From: Asticcacaulis sp. MM231
Lineage (GTDB): Bacteria; Pseudomonadota; Alphaproteobacteria; Caulobacterales; Caulobacteraceae
DNA: 64,000 nt
Direction of reading: 5' to 3'
NCBI RefSeq assembly: GCF_964186625.1
Contig: NZ_OZ075110.1
Span: forward strand, 489,501-553,500
Within the stretch, counting starts at the first letter, position 1. Each line of letters starts with the position of its first letter. The notes under the pieces were generated by a model. That model ran no database searches and was not told the DNA's origin. It saw only the letters and a program-made list of their open reading frames with translations. A program made the translations under genes and the position numbers. Positions 16,629 to 24,896 of this stretch are shown piece by piece.

Positions 16629-18024
16629 TGTGGCGCAAGGTCAGCAGCCGTCCCTTCAGGGGGGGGGATCTCGGACGGTCGACGCGTGGTTGGCGGAAGC
16701 TGAGGCGCACGTACAATCGGAGCGTTTCGACGCTGCCGAAGAGATTGTGTCACGCGTCCTGGACGCGCATCCCGCCTATGCGCCCGCTCTGCACCAGGCC
16801 GCTATCCTTGCGCACAGGCGAAAGCAGCCGCAGTTGGCTTTGCATTGGCTCGAAAAGGCGATTGTCAGCGCGCCCGATCAGCCGATTTTTCATCGCAATA
16901 TCTGCGAGCTCTATCGCAGTCAGGGGCGTTTGGAAGACGCGGTCATGCACGGCAGGAAGGCTGTGGAACTGGCGCCTGAAGACGCAGGCGCTCACTACAA
17001 CCTCGGTGTCATTCATTACGATCGCATGGAGATCGACGAGGCGATTGCCTGTGCGCGTCATGCCTTGTCACTCCAGCCGGACATGGCAGCCACACACTTT
17101 GAACTAGCGGAAGCCTTACTGTTGAACGGCGCGTTTGAAGAAGGGTGGAGGGAATATGAATGGCGGTTTGATATGCCGAATTCCCCGTCCTTACTGCCCC
17201 ACAAGGGTAAAACTCTGTGGGACGGTAAAGCCATGCCCGATGGCGCCTTGCTTCTGATCGGCGACCAGGGTTTTGGCGATACGATCCAGTTTTGTCGTTA
17301 TGTGTCAGAGGTGGCGAAACTTTGCCCCAACCTCATTATGGCGTGCAGTTCCGAGATGCGGCCCATCGTGGCCCAGCAAAATGGGATCGTCCATTATGCC
17401 GATCGTTGGGAGGAGGTGCCGGCATTTGACGCCTATTGCTCGCTTTCTGGTCTCCCGCGCCTCTTTGGCACGGATTTGCAATCGATCCCGGCGCCAGTGC
17501 CCTATGTACATGCCGACGCCTCTTTGGTGGCCAAGTGGCGGAAAAGACTAGAGGCTTTGATCCCTAAAGGGTTTCGGACCGTGGGGATTGTATGGGCGGG
17601 AAGGCCAACCCACGGCAATGATCTGAACCGCTCGATGTCGCTTAAGAAGCTTGCGCCTTTGAGCGCTCTGGAACAGACCGTCCTTGTGTCGTTGCAAATG
17701 GGGCCAGCGGCCGCGCAGGCGGCGGATTACTACGGCAGGGCACCGCTGATCAATCTGGGTGCTGAAATTGTCGATTTCACCGACACCATGGCCATTCTGG
17801 AAATTCTGGATCATGTGGTCGCAGTCGATACGTCCATTGTTCATTTGGCAGGCGCTATGGGCAGGCCGGTTTCGGTCTTATTGCCGTTCGCACCAGACTG
17901 GCGGTGGCTGCGTGATCGCTCGGACAGCCCTTGGTATCCGACTGTTGAGCTGTTCCGTCAGACCTTTCCAGCCGACTGGTCTGGTCCCGTGGCGCGTGTG
18001 GCCGCTCGCCTTAAGCTCATCTAG
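16621..18024 (+). CDS. TPR protein with glycosyltransferase-9-like domain
   Basis: This 467-residue protein starts with an ATG that overlaps the preceding gene by 8 bp, so the two are translationally coupled. The N-terminal 190 residues are TPR helices (A-E-E-I-V-S-R-V-L-D-A-H-P-A-Y-A-P is one repeat). The C-terminal part resembles GT-B glycosyltransferases related to ADP-heptose transferases (GT9): G-D-Q-G-F-G-D-T-I-Q-F, V-G-I-V-W-A-G-R-P, and V-D-T-S-I-V-H-L-A-G-A-M-G near residue 405. Such TPR-GT proteins often modify proteins. Dedicated heptosyltransferases of autotransporters (TibC, Aah) use ADP-heptose, which the divergent hldE-gmhB pair can make. The sugar donor and acceptor here are inferred, not shown. 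Confidence 0.85.
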   Translation: MASVAQGQQPSLQGGGSRTVDAWLAEAEAHVQSERFDAAEEIVSRVLDAHPAYAPALHQAAILAHRRKQPQLALHWLEKAIVSAPDQPIFHRNICELYRSQGRLEDAVMHGRKAVELAPEDAGAHYNLGVIHYDRMEIDEAIACARHALSLQPDMAATHFELAEALLLNGAFEEGWREYEWRFDMPNSPSLLPHKGKTLWDGKAMPDGALLLIGDQGFGDTIQFCRYVSEVAKLCPNLIMACSSEMRPIVAQQNGIVHYADRWEEVPAFDAYCSLSGLPRLFGTDLQSIPAPVPYVHADASLVAKWRKRLEALIPKGFRTVGIVWAGRPTHGNDLNRSMSLKKLAPLSALEQTVLVSLQMGPAAAQAADYYGRAPLINLGAEIVDFTDTMAILEILDHVVAVDTSIVHLAGAMGRPVSVLLPFAPDWRWLRDRSDSPWYPTVELFRQTFPADWSGPVARVAARLKLI

Positions 18025-18392
18025 TCCCCGCCCGTTCATTCATGGCGAGAGAACTCGCCACTCTATAGTATTGATTTTTCGCGGACCGGTTTGGTGGCTT
18101 AGTGTTTTCCGCCATGCGCCTAGGGGGTGGTCTTTCCCTAGGGGTAGAAAAGGACAGCGCCGGCCGTTGGGGCCATAGGCCGGCCTTTTGTGCTGTAGCC
18201 GGTTTGAGCACGGCTTTGATTTGGCAAAAGAGATTGGCCTCGGACAGGCGAGAGGATCTTACGCTGCGGAATGCTATTTTGATGAGCCGTTGACAGCTCG
18301 CCTGCGAGCCTGGCTAATTCGGCCACGCCATTCAATCCGTGGAAAAATTACCGCTCTACATCGCTTCTAACAACGGTATTGTCTGATAGGGA
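18025..18392. other. Intergenic region with two inverted repeats
   Basis: These 370 bases separate the adhesin locus from the toxin-antitoxin island. They hold the palindrome CCTAGGG...CCCTAGG at 18119-18142 and the terminator-like hairpin at 18159-18189. The remainder shows no gene I can support. Confidence 0.5.
18159..18189 (+). terminator. Putative intrinsic terminator of the adhesin/TPR operon
   Basis: The stem GCCGGCC / GGCCGGC is separated by a 12-base loop and is followed by C-TTTT. It sits 135 bases after the TPR-glycosyltransferase stop on the same strand. The T-tract is short, so termination may be partial. Confidence 0.5.
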
Positions 18393-19180
18393 TTACCCGT
18401 TGATCATCTCTTCCAGCTTGCTGATCGTCTTCATCACGGTATCGAAATCCGGACCATCACCCATGAACATTTCGCCCATCGCGGCGTAGTCGCGTTTTTG
18501 GTCATCAACCGGATTTCCTGTCGGCATGAGTTTAAGTGTGCCGAAGGCAGCGGTTTCATAGGATGCCTTGGCATCGCGGAATAGAAGGCTTTTGTTCCGT
18601 ACAACAGATGCCAGCAAGTCCGGCTTAGCCAATGCGGTATCTAAACACCGGCCATGACCAGCATATGCAAATCGTAATAGTGGCGCGACATCCGGTCACG
18701 CATCTTGGAGCCGTGATGCAGCGCGTGCAGGATCGTCGCTTTTTCCCAGAACGTGCGTTCAGCTGCCAGCGTTGAGAAAGCCGTCTCGGCATTGACCAAC
18801 AGATCAGGAAACCGTTCGGCCAAATAAGGCTTGATGACCCGCGTTTCGTTGGGCTCAATTTCACCGCGCGCGCCAAACTTCAGCTTGATTTGCGGCTTGA
18901 TATAGCCGATTTCACCTTCACCAAACCGTCCGACTCCATATCCACCACGTCCGAAACCCGTCCCGTAATTGGCCAGACGCGGATAGCGGAACAGGATCGT
19001 CTGTGCATCGTCTTCCGCAACAACCAGCTTCCAGCCATCCACAGTGCCAAGCGCCTCGCTAATGGACGTTGCAAGTGCGGGGAGGGCGACCTCGGAAATA
19101 TAGCGCTCTGCCGCTGCCGTCAGAGCTTCGGCACGGCGTTTGAGTTCATTTGACCCAATAGTTGCGCCTTTATCCGCAAA
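18393..19180 (-). pseudogene. AbiEii/AbiGii-family nucleotidyltransferase toxin, truncated and frameshifted
   Basis: Two minus-strand frames together read as the C-terminal two thirds of an AbiEii-type toxin (type IV toxin-antitoxin, abortive infection). The upstream frame is open from 19180 and contains L-F-R-Y-P, the K-L-K-F-G-A-R-G-E motif and R-H-Y-Y-D-L-H-M-L. It stops at 18641. The reading continues in another frame as L-L-A-S-V-V-R-N-K-S-L-L-F-R to 18393, so a single frameshift near 18640 splits it. The N-terminal nucleotidyltransferase core (G-G-T-S-L-S-K region) is missing; a stop at 19181-19183 and the unrelated hipBA control region replace it. No AbiEi antitoxin is present. It should be non-functional. 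Confidence 0.8.
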
Positions 19181-19199
19181 TTACGTGGGAATTTTAAAG

Positions 19200-19253
19200 T
19201 GCCAATTTTGGCGCATTGGGACCGTTTTTTACCATTAAGGTGCCAATTTTGGC
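19200..19253. promoter_or_regulatory. Two identical palindromic operators before hipBA-1
   Basis: The 13-mer TGCCAATTTTGGC occurs at 19200-19212 and again at 19241-19253, 41 bases apart (about four helical turns). Each contains the dyad GCCAA-N-TTGGC. A related GGCGCCAA half-site (19353-19360) lies just before the hipB start. HipB dimers bind such repeated palindromes cooperatively, so these are the likely autoregulatory sites. Confidence 0.65.
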
Positions 19254-19276
19254 AATTAATTGGATGTATATATTTT
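19249..19276 (+). promoter_or_regulatory. Candidate hipBA-1 promoter
   Basis: TTGGCA (19249-19254) and TATTTT (19271-19276) are separated by 16 bases. The -35 box lies inside the second operator, which would explain repression by bound HipB. Confidence 0.45.
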
Positions 19277-19362
19277 ACTCGCTATAAAAAGGACGTATAG
19301 GGCTGTTCGTAATTGGTCAAATATGGCATGTTACGCCCGAAAATCGTTTTAAGGCGCCAAAT

Positions 19363-19722
19363 ATGTCTACTAATAATGTGTCAATTGAAACGGTAGGTCA
19401 CTTCGAGGCTCAACTCGGTGATCGATTATCGAAACTTAGATTGAGCCGCAATCTGACACGCGCACAACTCGCAAAGGAAACCGGTACCTCCCAACGAACG
19501 CTAGCCAGATTAGAGGCGGGAGAGGGGGGATCGCTTGATTCTTTCATTAGGGTGCTGTTAGCGCTTAACCTGGAAACGAATTTACTCAGTGTGCTGCCTG
19601 ATCCGGCCGTTCGACCGATTGAACGTGTAAAGCTGCAAGGAAAGGAGCGTCAACGCGCGCGTCCGGTTCAAGCTGAGACTAAGCCTGCATCCGAATGGGC
19701 TTGGGGAGATGACGAGGAATGA
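19363..19722 (+). CDS. hipB: HipB-like XRE-family antitoxin
   Basis: This 119-residue protein has a Cro/C1 helix-turn-helix at about residues 20-75: L-S-K-L-R-L-S-R-N-L-T-R-A-Q-L-A then T-G-T-S-Q-R-T-L-A-R-L-E-A-G. It has a basic, disordered tail ending in W-A-W-G-D-D-E-E. HipB proteins bind their operator DNA and hold the HipA kinase inactive; the C-terminal Trp-containing tail may contact HipA as in other systems. Its stop overlaps the hipA start by 4 bp (ATGA). It is preceded by paired operators that it probably binds. Confidence 0.88.
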   Translation: MSTNNVSIETVGHFEAQLGDRLSKLRLSRNLTRAQLAKETGTSQRTLARLEAGEGGSLDSFIRVLLALNLETNLLSVLPDPAVRPIERVKLQGKERQRARPVQAETKPASEWAWGDDEE

Positions 19723-21581
19723 CAGACGCTCACGTCCGCCTGTGGGGCAAAAACATCGGTGCGGTCAGCTGGCTCAGCGATCGTCAGATTGGTGTCTTCC
19801 AGTATGAACCCGATTTCCTGGCTAGTAACATCCAACTTGCACCGGTTACCATGCCCCTAATTGCTGACCCGTATGAGTTTCCTGGCTTGCCCCGAGATGC
19901 TTTCAAGGGCTTGCCTGGCTTGTTGGCGGACTCATTGCCAGATAAGTTCGGAAATGCCCTGATCGACGCTTGGCTCGCCCAACAAAGCCGGCCGGCCAGC
20001 AGCTTTAATCCCGTCGAACGCCTATGCTACATTGGAACACGTGGCATGGGCGCTCTGGAGTTCCATCCGGTTATTGCGCAGGGCCAGAAGGGTTCGCGCA
20101 CGGTAGAAATTGATGCACTCGTCACACTCGCCAACCTCGTACTGAACAACCGAAAGCAATTGTCCGGTGTGCTCACAGGAATTGACGATCACGAGACCTT
20201 ACAGGACATTCTGCGCGTCGGAACTTCAGCCGGAGGCGCAAGGGCCAAAGCCGTTCTCGCCTGGAACCGGGAGAGCGGGGAATTTCGGTCCGGACAAATA
20301 AAGGCTGGGGAGGGCTTCACCTACTGGCTTATGAAGTTCGACGGCATCAGTAACAATAAGGACAAGGAATTGGCCGATCCTCAGGGGTTCGGCCGGATCG
20401 AATATAGTTTCTATCTGCTTGCGAAGGCCGCCGGCATCGATATGACTGAGAGCCGCCTACATCTCGAAGGGGGACGTGCTCACTTCATGACGCATCGGTT
20501 TGACAGAACTGAGAGCGGCCAGAAGATTCACATGCAATCCCTCGCCGGCATGAGGCACTACGATTTCAATGCGGCCGGCGCCTATTCATATGAGCAATCC
20601 GTCGAGACAATTCGCATGCTCTCCCTGCCGCAATACGACATAGAACAGCAATTCCGCCGTTCTGTTTTCAACATTCTGATCCGTAACCAGGATGACCACG
20701 TCAAGAACATCGCCTTCCTGATGAACCGTAAAGGGGAATGGCGTTTGTCGCCGGCGTTTGATGTCTGTTACGCCTATAATCCGTCTGGTCCTTGGACTAG
20801 CATGCATCAGATGAGCCTAAACGGTAAACGTGATGACTTCGAACTAAAGGATCTGCTCGATTTCGGCGAGTTTTGCGGTCTGAAGCGACCGACTGCTGAA
20901 AAGTTGGTTCGTGACATCCACGATGTCGTCGAGACATGGCCACAGTTAGCCGCCGAAGCGGGCGTTGACGATGACAGTATCAGGCGGATACGCGATACGA
21001 TGCGAAGAGAGTTGGTGCTTCCATCACGTACCTCCAAAAAAGCCGAAAATTCGGGCTCTGGCCGGCGAAAAGCCCCCGCCATTTTTAATATCTTGGTGAA
21101 GGACATGAAGGGGCGGCCGGTAAGCGGCGCGCAAATATTTCTCCAAGCTGATAATGGGACGACAGTTGATGGGGAGACCGACAGTGAAGGTAAATGCCAG
21201 ATCGAAGTGACAACACTGAGACCATATACGTTGCTCGCTGCGCATCCTGGTCACCCAGGCGAGATAGTAGAAGCTATCGATCCGACCACGCCAGTCTCCT
21301 TGGTGATGCGAGATATACCCGAGACGGGATCCCTGATCATCCGTTCAAACGGTTATATCCCAGGATTAAAAGGACGTCTGAATCCGGTCACGAACCCGAG
21401 CAGCCACTATTTCCTCTACGCTGACAATATTTCCATAGACGGTAACACAACCCAGCCCGCACCTTTTGAAATCGGCGCGCCGTTGGCACTGGAGGACGCT
21501 GAGGGCACGACACTCGATCTGACTGTCAGACGCTTTTCTGCGACTGTCGCCTTGCTGGATTATACTAGGTCAGATACCTGA
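19719..21581 (+). CDS. hipA: HipA-family Ser/Thr kinase toxin with extra C-terminal domain
   Basis: This 620-residue protein contains a full HipA kinase in about residues 1-435. Visible motifs are the G-T-S-A-G-G-A-R-A-K loop near residue 168, the catalytic N-Q-D-D-H-V-K-N starting at residue 323 (Asp325 as likely base) and the metal-binding S-P-A-F-D-V with Asp348. HipA kinases phosphorylate glutamyl-tRNA synthetase or similar targets and cause growth arrest. The usual family length is about 410-440. Here some 170 further residues follow, with I-F-N-I-L-V-K-D-M-K-G-R-P-V-S-G-A then a D-S-E-G-K-C-Q-I turn. This resembles the carboxypeptidase regulatory-like (transthyretin-type) beta-sandwich. 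The extension is intact, in frame and of unknown role. Confidence 0.85.
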   Translation: MTDAHVRLWGKNIGAVSWLSDRQIGVFQYEPDFLASNIQLAPVTMPLIADPYEFPGLPRDAFKGLPGLLADSLPDKFGNALIDAWLAQQSRPASSFNPVERLCYIGTRGMGALEFHPVIAQGQKGSRTVEIDALVTLANLVLNNRKQLSGVLTGIDDHETLQDILRVGTSAGGARAKAVLAWNRESGEFRSGQIKAGEGFTYWLMKFDGISNNKDKELADPQGFGRIEYSFYLLAKAAGIDMTESRLHLEGGRAHFMTHRFDRTESGQKIHMQSLAGMRHYDFNAAGAYSYEQSVETIRMLSLPQYDIEQQFRRSVFNILIRNQDDHVKNIAFLMNRKGEWRLSPAFDVCYAYNPSGPWTSMHQMSLNGKRDDFELKDLLDFGEFCGLKRPTAEKLVRDIHDVVETWPQLAAEAGVDDDSIRRIRDTMRRELVLPSRTSKKAENSGSGRRKAPAIFNILVKDMKGRPVSGAQIFLQADNGTTVDGETDSEGKCQIEVTTLRPYTLLAAHPGHPGEIVEAIDPTTPVSLVMRDIPETGSLIIRSNGYIPGLKGRLNPVTNPSSHYFLYADNISIDGNTTQPAPFEIGAPLALEDAEGTTLDLTVRRFSATVALLDYTRSDT

Positions 21582-22209
21582 CAATAAGGCACCGGAAATC
21601 TAGGTGTCATTCTCAGAGCGATGTAGGTTGGGATACGTGTTGGACCTTACCCTTCAGCGTGACGACAAACTGTAATTCCGCCAGCGATGGGAGCACAAGG
21701 CGCATATGGCCGTGGTAACCGCCGTCAGATGGGGTCCAGCAAAAAGCATCGCTCTCCACTTTTTCCGGGCAAGTCCATGTTGAACACCTCGTCGCTGCGA
21801 GAGGTCATGCGTCAGAAGCCTGCACATTCAGGGAGATCGAAGGGAGGCCAGGGTGAAGCACTGTCTAACTGTCCCTCGTTGAGGCCCCGAAATCCGGCAC
21901 GCTCAGGCTACCCGAATTTTCGGGCCTGACTGGACGGAGTAGGTTGAACTCTGGGGCTTAAGTGCCTTGCAGTGGGTGTTAATCGTCAATTCAGACGAAA
22001 TTGTCCCGGACTGGCTGCGGCGGATGCACATGCCGCCGTTGCTTGAGGCCATCAAAGAACGTGCCGTGCGCGAGGGATTGGAATTATCGCACTGACAGTC
22101 TGCCAAAGTCCCCCTAGACAAATGCCCATGAATAAAATGAAAGGTTGGTAATTTGCGTTGGGCGTGTAAAATCGCACCAATAGTATGACGACCCCGTGGA
22201 GGATTCGAC
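21582..22209. other. Intergenic region with an unassigned coding remnant
   Basis: No intact gene is supported in this 628-base gap. On the plus strand an ATG-less frame from 21943 to 22095 (50 codons plus the preceding stop) encodes a sensible C-terminus with I-V-N-S-D-E-I-V-P-D-W-L-R-R-M and L-L-E-A-I-K-E-R-A. It looks like the tail of a lost gene, family not recognised. The part at 21600-21930 shows nothing I can assign. Confidence 0.4.
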
Positions 22210-22455
22210 ATGGCGACCGTGCGCAAGACTATCACCATAACTGACCAGCAAGACGCCTGGGTTAAATCTCAGATCGAAAACGGCAACTACACAAACGACA
22301 GTGAAATAATCCGTGACCTGATCCGACGAGAACAAGAGAGAACTGCCGAGATCGAGAGCATCCGAGCCGCCTTGATCGAAGCCGAAAACAGCGGAGAACC
22401 TCAACTCTTCGACCCCGAAGCTTTCAAGCGACGGATGCAACAGGCACATGGCTAG
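22210..22455 (+). CDS. parD: ParD-like antitoxin (CopG/RHH)
   Basis: This 81-residue protein opens with the ribbon strand T-V-R-K-T-I-T-I-T and continues with the ParD pattern W-V-K-S-Q-I-E-N-G-N-Y-T-N-D-S-E-I-I-R-D-L-I-R-R. It ends in an acidic, helical tail that normally clamps the ParE toxin. ParD binds DNA as a dimer and neutralises ParE, which acts on DNA gyrase. The start has a GAGG-like ribosome-binding site. The gene overlaps by 8 bp a parE reading frame that ends after 21 codons, so this is an orphan antitoxin that could still repress or neutralise homologous systems elsewhere. Confidence 0.88.
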   Translation: MATVRKTITITDQQDAWVKSQIENGNYTNDSEIIRDLIRREQERTAEIESIRAALIEAENSGEPQLFDPEAFKRRMQQAHG

Positions 22456-22513
22456 ATTCCGCCTTGCACCAACTGCAGAGCGCGATCTGGAGCATATTTG
22501 GCGGTCCACCTAA
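22448..22513 (+). pseudogene. parE: parE toxin remnant, 21 codons
   Basis: ATG at 22448 overlaps the parD stop, as in intact parDE operons. It encodes M-A-R-F-R-L-A-P-T-A-E-R-D-L-E-H-I-W-R-S-T, the canonical ParE N-terminus, then a TAA. I could not find a continuation of ParE in other frames downstream, so the toxin has lost most of its body. Confidence 0.75.
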
Positions 22514-22662
22514 ATCAACCTTGGCGCATTATGTCGATCGGCATACGAAAATGGCCCAATGAGCTCTAAGCCGCGCAGGCTGGTATTAATCAAATCCACG
22601 CGCCTTGACTAATGGTACGCTTCGCACTAAATTGTGGTTTGGGTCAAAAGCGGGGTGAGCAA

Positions 22663-23535
22663 ATGAAAGTGCGTCTAATTCTAGCCTGCCTCGGTTTGGC
22701 GGCATTGCCTGCTTTGGCCGCGGCAGATGCGTCGTCTCCGCTCAAGCGATCCTATCGCGAGGGCGAGACGCTCACCTATCGCATGACCACTGTGAATGAA
22801 GGCGTCCACTACTCGGCGGTGGCCAAAAGCGTAGCGACGAGCCAATCTGGTGTATTTCAGGAAGAGATTACATGGTCAGGGCTCACGATGAACGGTTCGC
22901 CTTCTCCGATGACGCCGGCGATGCAGGCTTACCGTCAGCCACTGTCACTTGATCCTGATCACATGCCTTCGCCCCCCGATTTGTCGGGTGTATCCCCTGC
23001 CCTTGTCGGGCCGGTTACCGATTTGATGACGGTGTATGTCGATCTGTGGCTGGCCAACAAGTTCAACGCTCTCCATAAGCCCGGTGACCACTTTTACTTC
23101 CCAAATCCAATGACGGCGTCTTGGGCCGACGGTGAGGCGGTGGTAATTGGCGAGGATGCTGTTGATTTCGATATGACCCTTGAAAGCGTTGACGACGCCC
23201 AAGGAACCGTTGTCTTGCTGGTAAGGCACGTCCCGCCACCGCAGCCGAAGATCCATATGCCCGCGCCGTGGATGCAGGCCCCTGTTGCGGATACGGCCAA
23301 TAACTGGGTCGAGGTTCGGAAACTACCTGACGGATCCTTCAAGGCTGCCGTGGGGCAAGAACGGTTTGACGTACGCATTACACTCGATCGCGCCAATGGC
23401 CGGATTCTAAAGGCCCATATGGATAACCCCGTCACCACCTCTGAACGGGTCTGCAAGGATGCCGCCCTGACGCAGTGTGGCTCTCCAACGCCACGGCCCA
23501 TTTTGCGCAAGGTAGATCTGGAGCTGGCGCCTTAG
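22663..23535 (+). CDS. Exported protein of unknown function
   Basis: From the ATG at 22663, preceded by a GGGGTGAG ribosome-binding site, the product is 290 residues. An upstream ATG at 22612 is less likely because it disrupts the signal peptide. The N-terminus M-K-V-R-L-I-L-A-C-L-G-L-A-A-L-P-A-L-A-A is a good Sec signal, so the protein is probably periplasmic. The mature part is soluble, with Y-R-E-G-E-T-L-T-Y-R-M near its start and two cysteines near the C-terminus (V-C-K-D-A-A-L-T-Q-C) that may form a disulfide. I do not recognise the family. The next gene (PadR regulator) converges on it from the opposite strand, leaving 16 bp between the stops. Confidence 0.7.
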   Translation: MKVRLILACLGLAALPALAAADASSPLKRSYREGETLTYRMTTVNEGVHYSAVAKSVATSQSGVFQEEITWSGLTMNGSPSPMTPAMQAYRQPLSLDPDHMPSPPDLSGVSPALVGPVTDLMTVYVDLWLANKFNALHKPGDHFYFPNPMTASWADGEAVVIGEDAVDFDMTLESVDDAQGTVVLLVRHVPPPQPKIHMPAPWMQAPVADTANNWVEVRKLPDGSFKAAVGQERFDVRITLDRANGRILKAHMDNPVTTSERVCKDAALTQCGSPTPRPILRKVDLELAP

Positions 23536-23551
23536 CGCACGTCCACGCCGG

Positions 23552-24100
23552 TCATGATTTCGGATAAGAGGCGGCGGAGTCGATCAGACGGTCACCGCGT
23601 GCCCATTCGGCCCAGTTGGCCGCGCTTTCGAGGTTTCTGATACCGTAAATCACCGCCACTTGGCTTTGTCTCGACAGGGATTGCCCAGCAGGACTTTCGA
23701 TAAATTCCTGCAGGGCCTGCTTCTCGGACAAAGCTGCGGTTTCGAATGACGTAAGAAATGCGGCCGTCAGGTCTGGGCGGCCTTCCAGAAAGGGAAAGCG
23801 GAGCATCGCGGTTGACAGGTCTTTCGGATCGACGGGCAGGCAGAGCCAAGATTCAAACGCGCGCCTTCCGGCGTCAGTGATATGGAAGAGCCCCTTACCG
23901 CGCTCGCCTTTTATCGTCTCAATAAGGCCTTTGCGCACAAGGCTTGCCATGGCCGGGTAGATACTGCCCTGACTGCTTGAATAGTTTCCTATGGGGGTGG
24001 TTTCGAAGATCTTGCGGATAGCATACCCCGTCGCCGGTTTGCGCAGGACCAAGCCAAGAAGGGCGTAGTTTAGCGGCGTAAGTTTTTGACGTTCAGTCAT
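23552..24100 (-). CDS. PadR-family transcriptional regulator
   Basis: This 182-residue protein has an N-terminal winged helix (L-N-Y-A-L-L-G-L-V-L-R-K-P-A-T-G-Y-A-I-R-K) with the S-Q-G-S-I-Y-P-A-M-A-S-L-V-R-K-G-L-I recognition helix, and a C-terminal helical dimerisation domain of the Vir_act_alpha_C type (residues ~95-170). PadR proteins repress genes for phenolic acid metabolism, efflux or other stress functions and often respond to small aromatic ligands. No typical target such as an efflux pump is adjacent; the convergent gene encodes an unknown exported protein. Length and domain content are normal. Confidence 0.88.
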   Translation of the reverse strand: MTERQKLTPLNYALLGLVLRKPATGYAIRKIFETTPIGNYSSSQGSIYPAMASLVRKGLIETIKGERGKGLFHITDAGRRAFESWLCLPVDPKDLSTAMLRFPFLEGRPDLTAAFLTSFETAALSEKQALQEFIESPAGQSLSRQSQVAVIYGIRNLESAANWAEWARGDRLIDSAASYPKS

Positions 24101-24261
24101 TCAGTCATCCTGCGGCATCATTTACGCATTTGTTAAGTTAGAGCACCGAGTAGGAAGCTAACCGAAATGCCATGTGTTTGTTGCATTGGAGCCCGTTTTG
24201 GGTGCAGAAAATGATAGCCTGGCTTTAGGCTTTAGGGCCACGAGTTTTTCGACATTCGATA

Positions 24262-24301
24262 ACGGGCAAGAAGGTCGTCGGTTCAAATCCGCCCCTGTAC
24301 C
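24262..24301 (+). other. Possible tRNA 3'-end fragment / attachment-site remnant
   Basis: The string GGTTCAAATCC with flanking partial stem bases looks like a T-arm, but the T stem has one mismatch. No acceptor 5' half, D-arm or anticodon arm is visible upstream. Such fragments arise when elements integrate into tRNA genes. The rest of 24101-24520 shows no gene; the part after 24360 is probably the left end of an IS110-type element. Confidence 0.25.
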
Positions 24302-24520
24302 CTTTCTGAGCGGTTTGGATTATTCTAGCCGTCACGGGTCGGCTGGTCGAGATTAGCCTTTTGCCCCCTGCGTCCTTGAACGCGTGGGGGGACATGCACC
24401 TCGATCGGTTGACTGCGGAGCACGCCCAGTGGGGAGTTGCGCCAAGGCTATATAGCCTGGAGCGCCAGTACAGGGAACGGCGAAGCGACGCAGCGAACTC
24501 GACATTGACAGGAAGCGCAA

Positions 24521-24613
24521 ATGTTAGACGAGCCGACTTTATTTGTCGGTGTAGATTGGGCAAGCACAGAACATCAAGTTTGTATTTTGGGACCTTCAGG
24601 TCTGGAAATCTAA
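24521..24613 (+). pseudogene. IS110-family transposase N-terminal remnant
   Basis: ATG at 24521 after a GGAAGCG ribosome-binding site encodes 30 residues with L-F-V-G-V-D-W-A-S-T-E-H-Q-V-C, the first DEDD-transposase strand of IS110 proteins, then a stop. The remainder of the transposase is absent. Confidence 0.65.
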
Positions 24614-24680
24614 CTAAATAACGACGCAGGACTGGCACAAAAACCTTCCCCGCTGGCGGGTGCCGTGGTTGCTTTCTGAA

Positions 24681-24896
24681 ATGCCCGTTCAAAAAAAACC
24701 TAAAACCATTAAAACTTCCGCCAACTCGCACGTGCTTGGCCGCAAGGCATTTGCAGCAATTAGTGCAGTTGAAGGTCTGAAGTTGAACCGCGAAAGCTCA
24801 AAACGCTTAAACAGTCTTCGATCGGAAGATGTGAGCCCTGAAGAGAGACGGCAAGCTGTTATAAGGGCGTATTCCGAGAGCAAAGTTCATAAATGA
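24681..24896 (+). CDS. Antitoxin of a Fic system (VbhA-like)
   Basis: This 71-residue protein starts at the ATG at 24681. It carries V-L-G-R-K-A-F-A-A-I-S-A-V-E-G-L, similar to the inhibitory helix of Fic antitoxins in which a Glu blocks ATP positioning. The spacing is S-x-x-E-G here rather than the classical S-x-x-x-E-G, so the match is suggestive. A second helix L-S-P-E-E-R-R-like (V-S-P-E-E-R-R-Q-A-V) follows. It overlaps by 4 bp the start of a fic gene that is truncated after 36 codons, so the antitoxin is now an orphan. Confidence 0.6.
   Translation: MPVQKKPKTIKTSANSHVLGRKAFAAISAVEGLKLNRESSKRLNSLRSEDVSPEERRQAVIRAYSESKVHK

Noticed and set aside
18159..18189. Riboswitch or small RNA between the adhesin locus and the TA island
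   Set aside because: Only a simple hairpin with a short T-run is visible; a weak terminator explains it.
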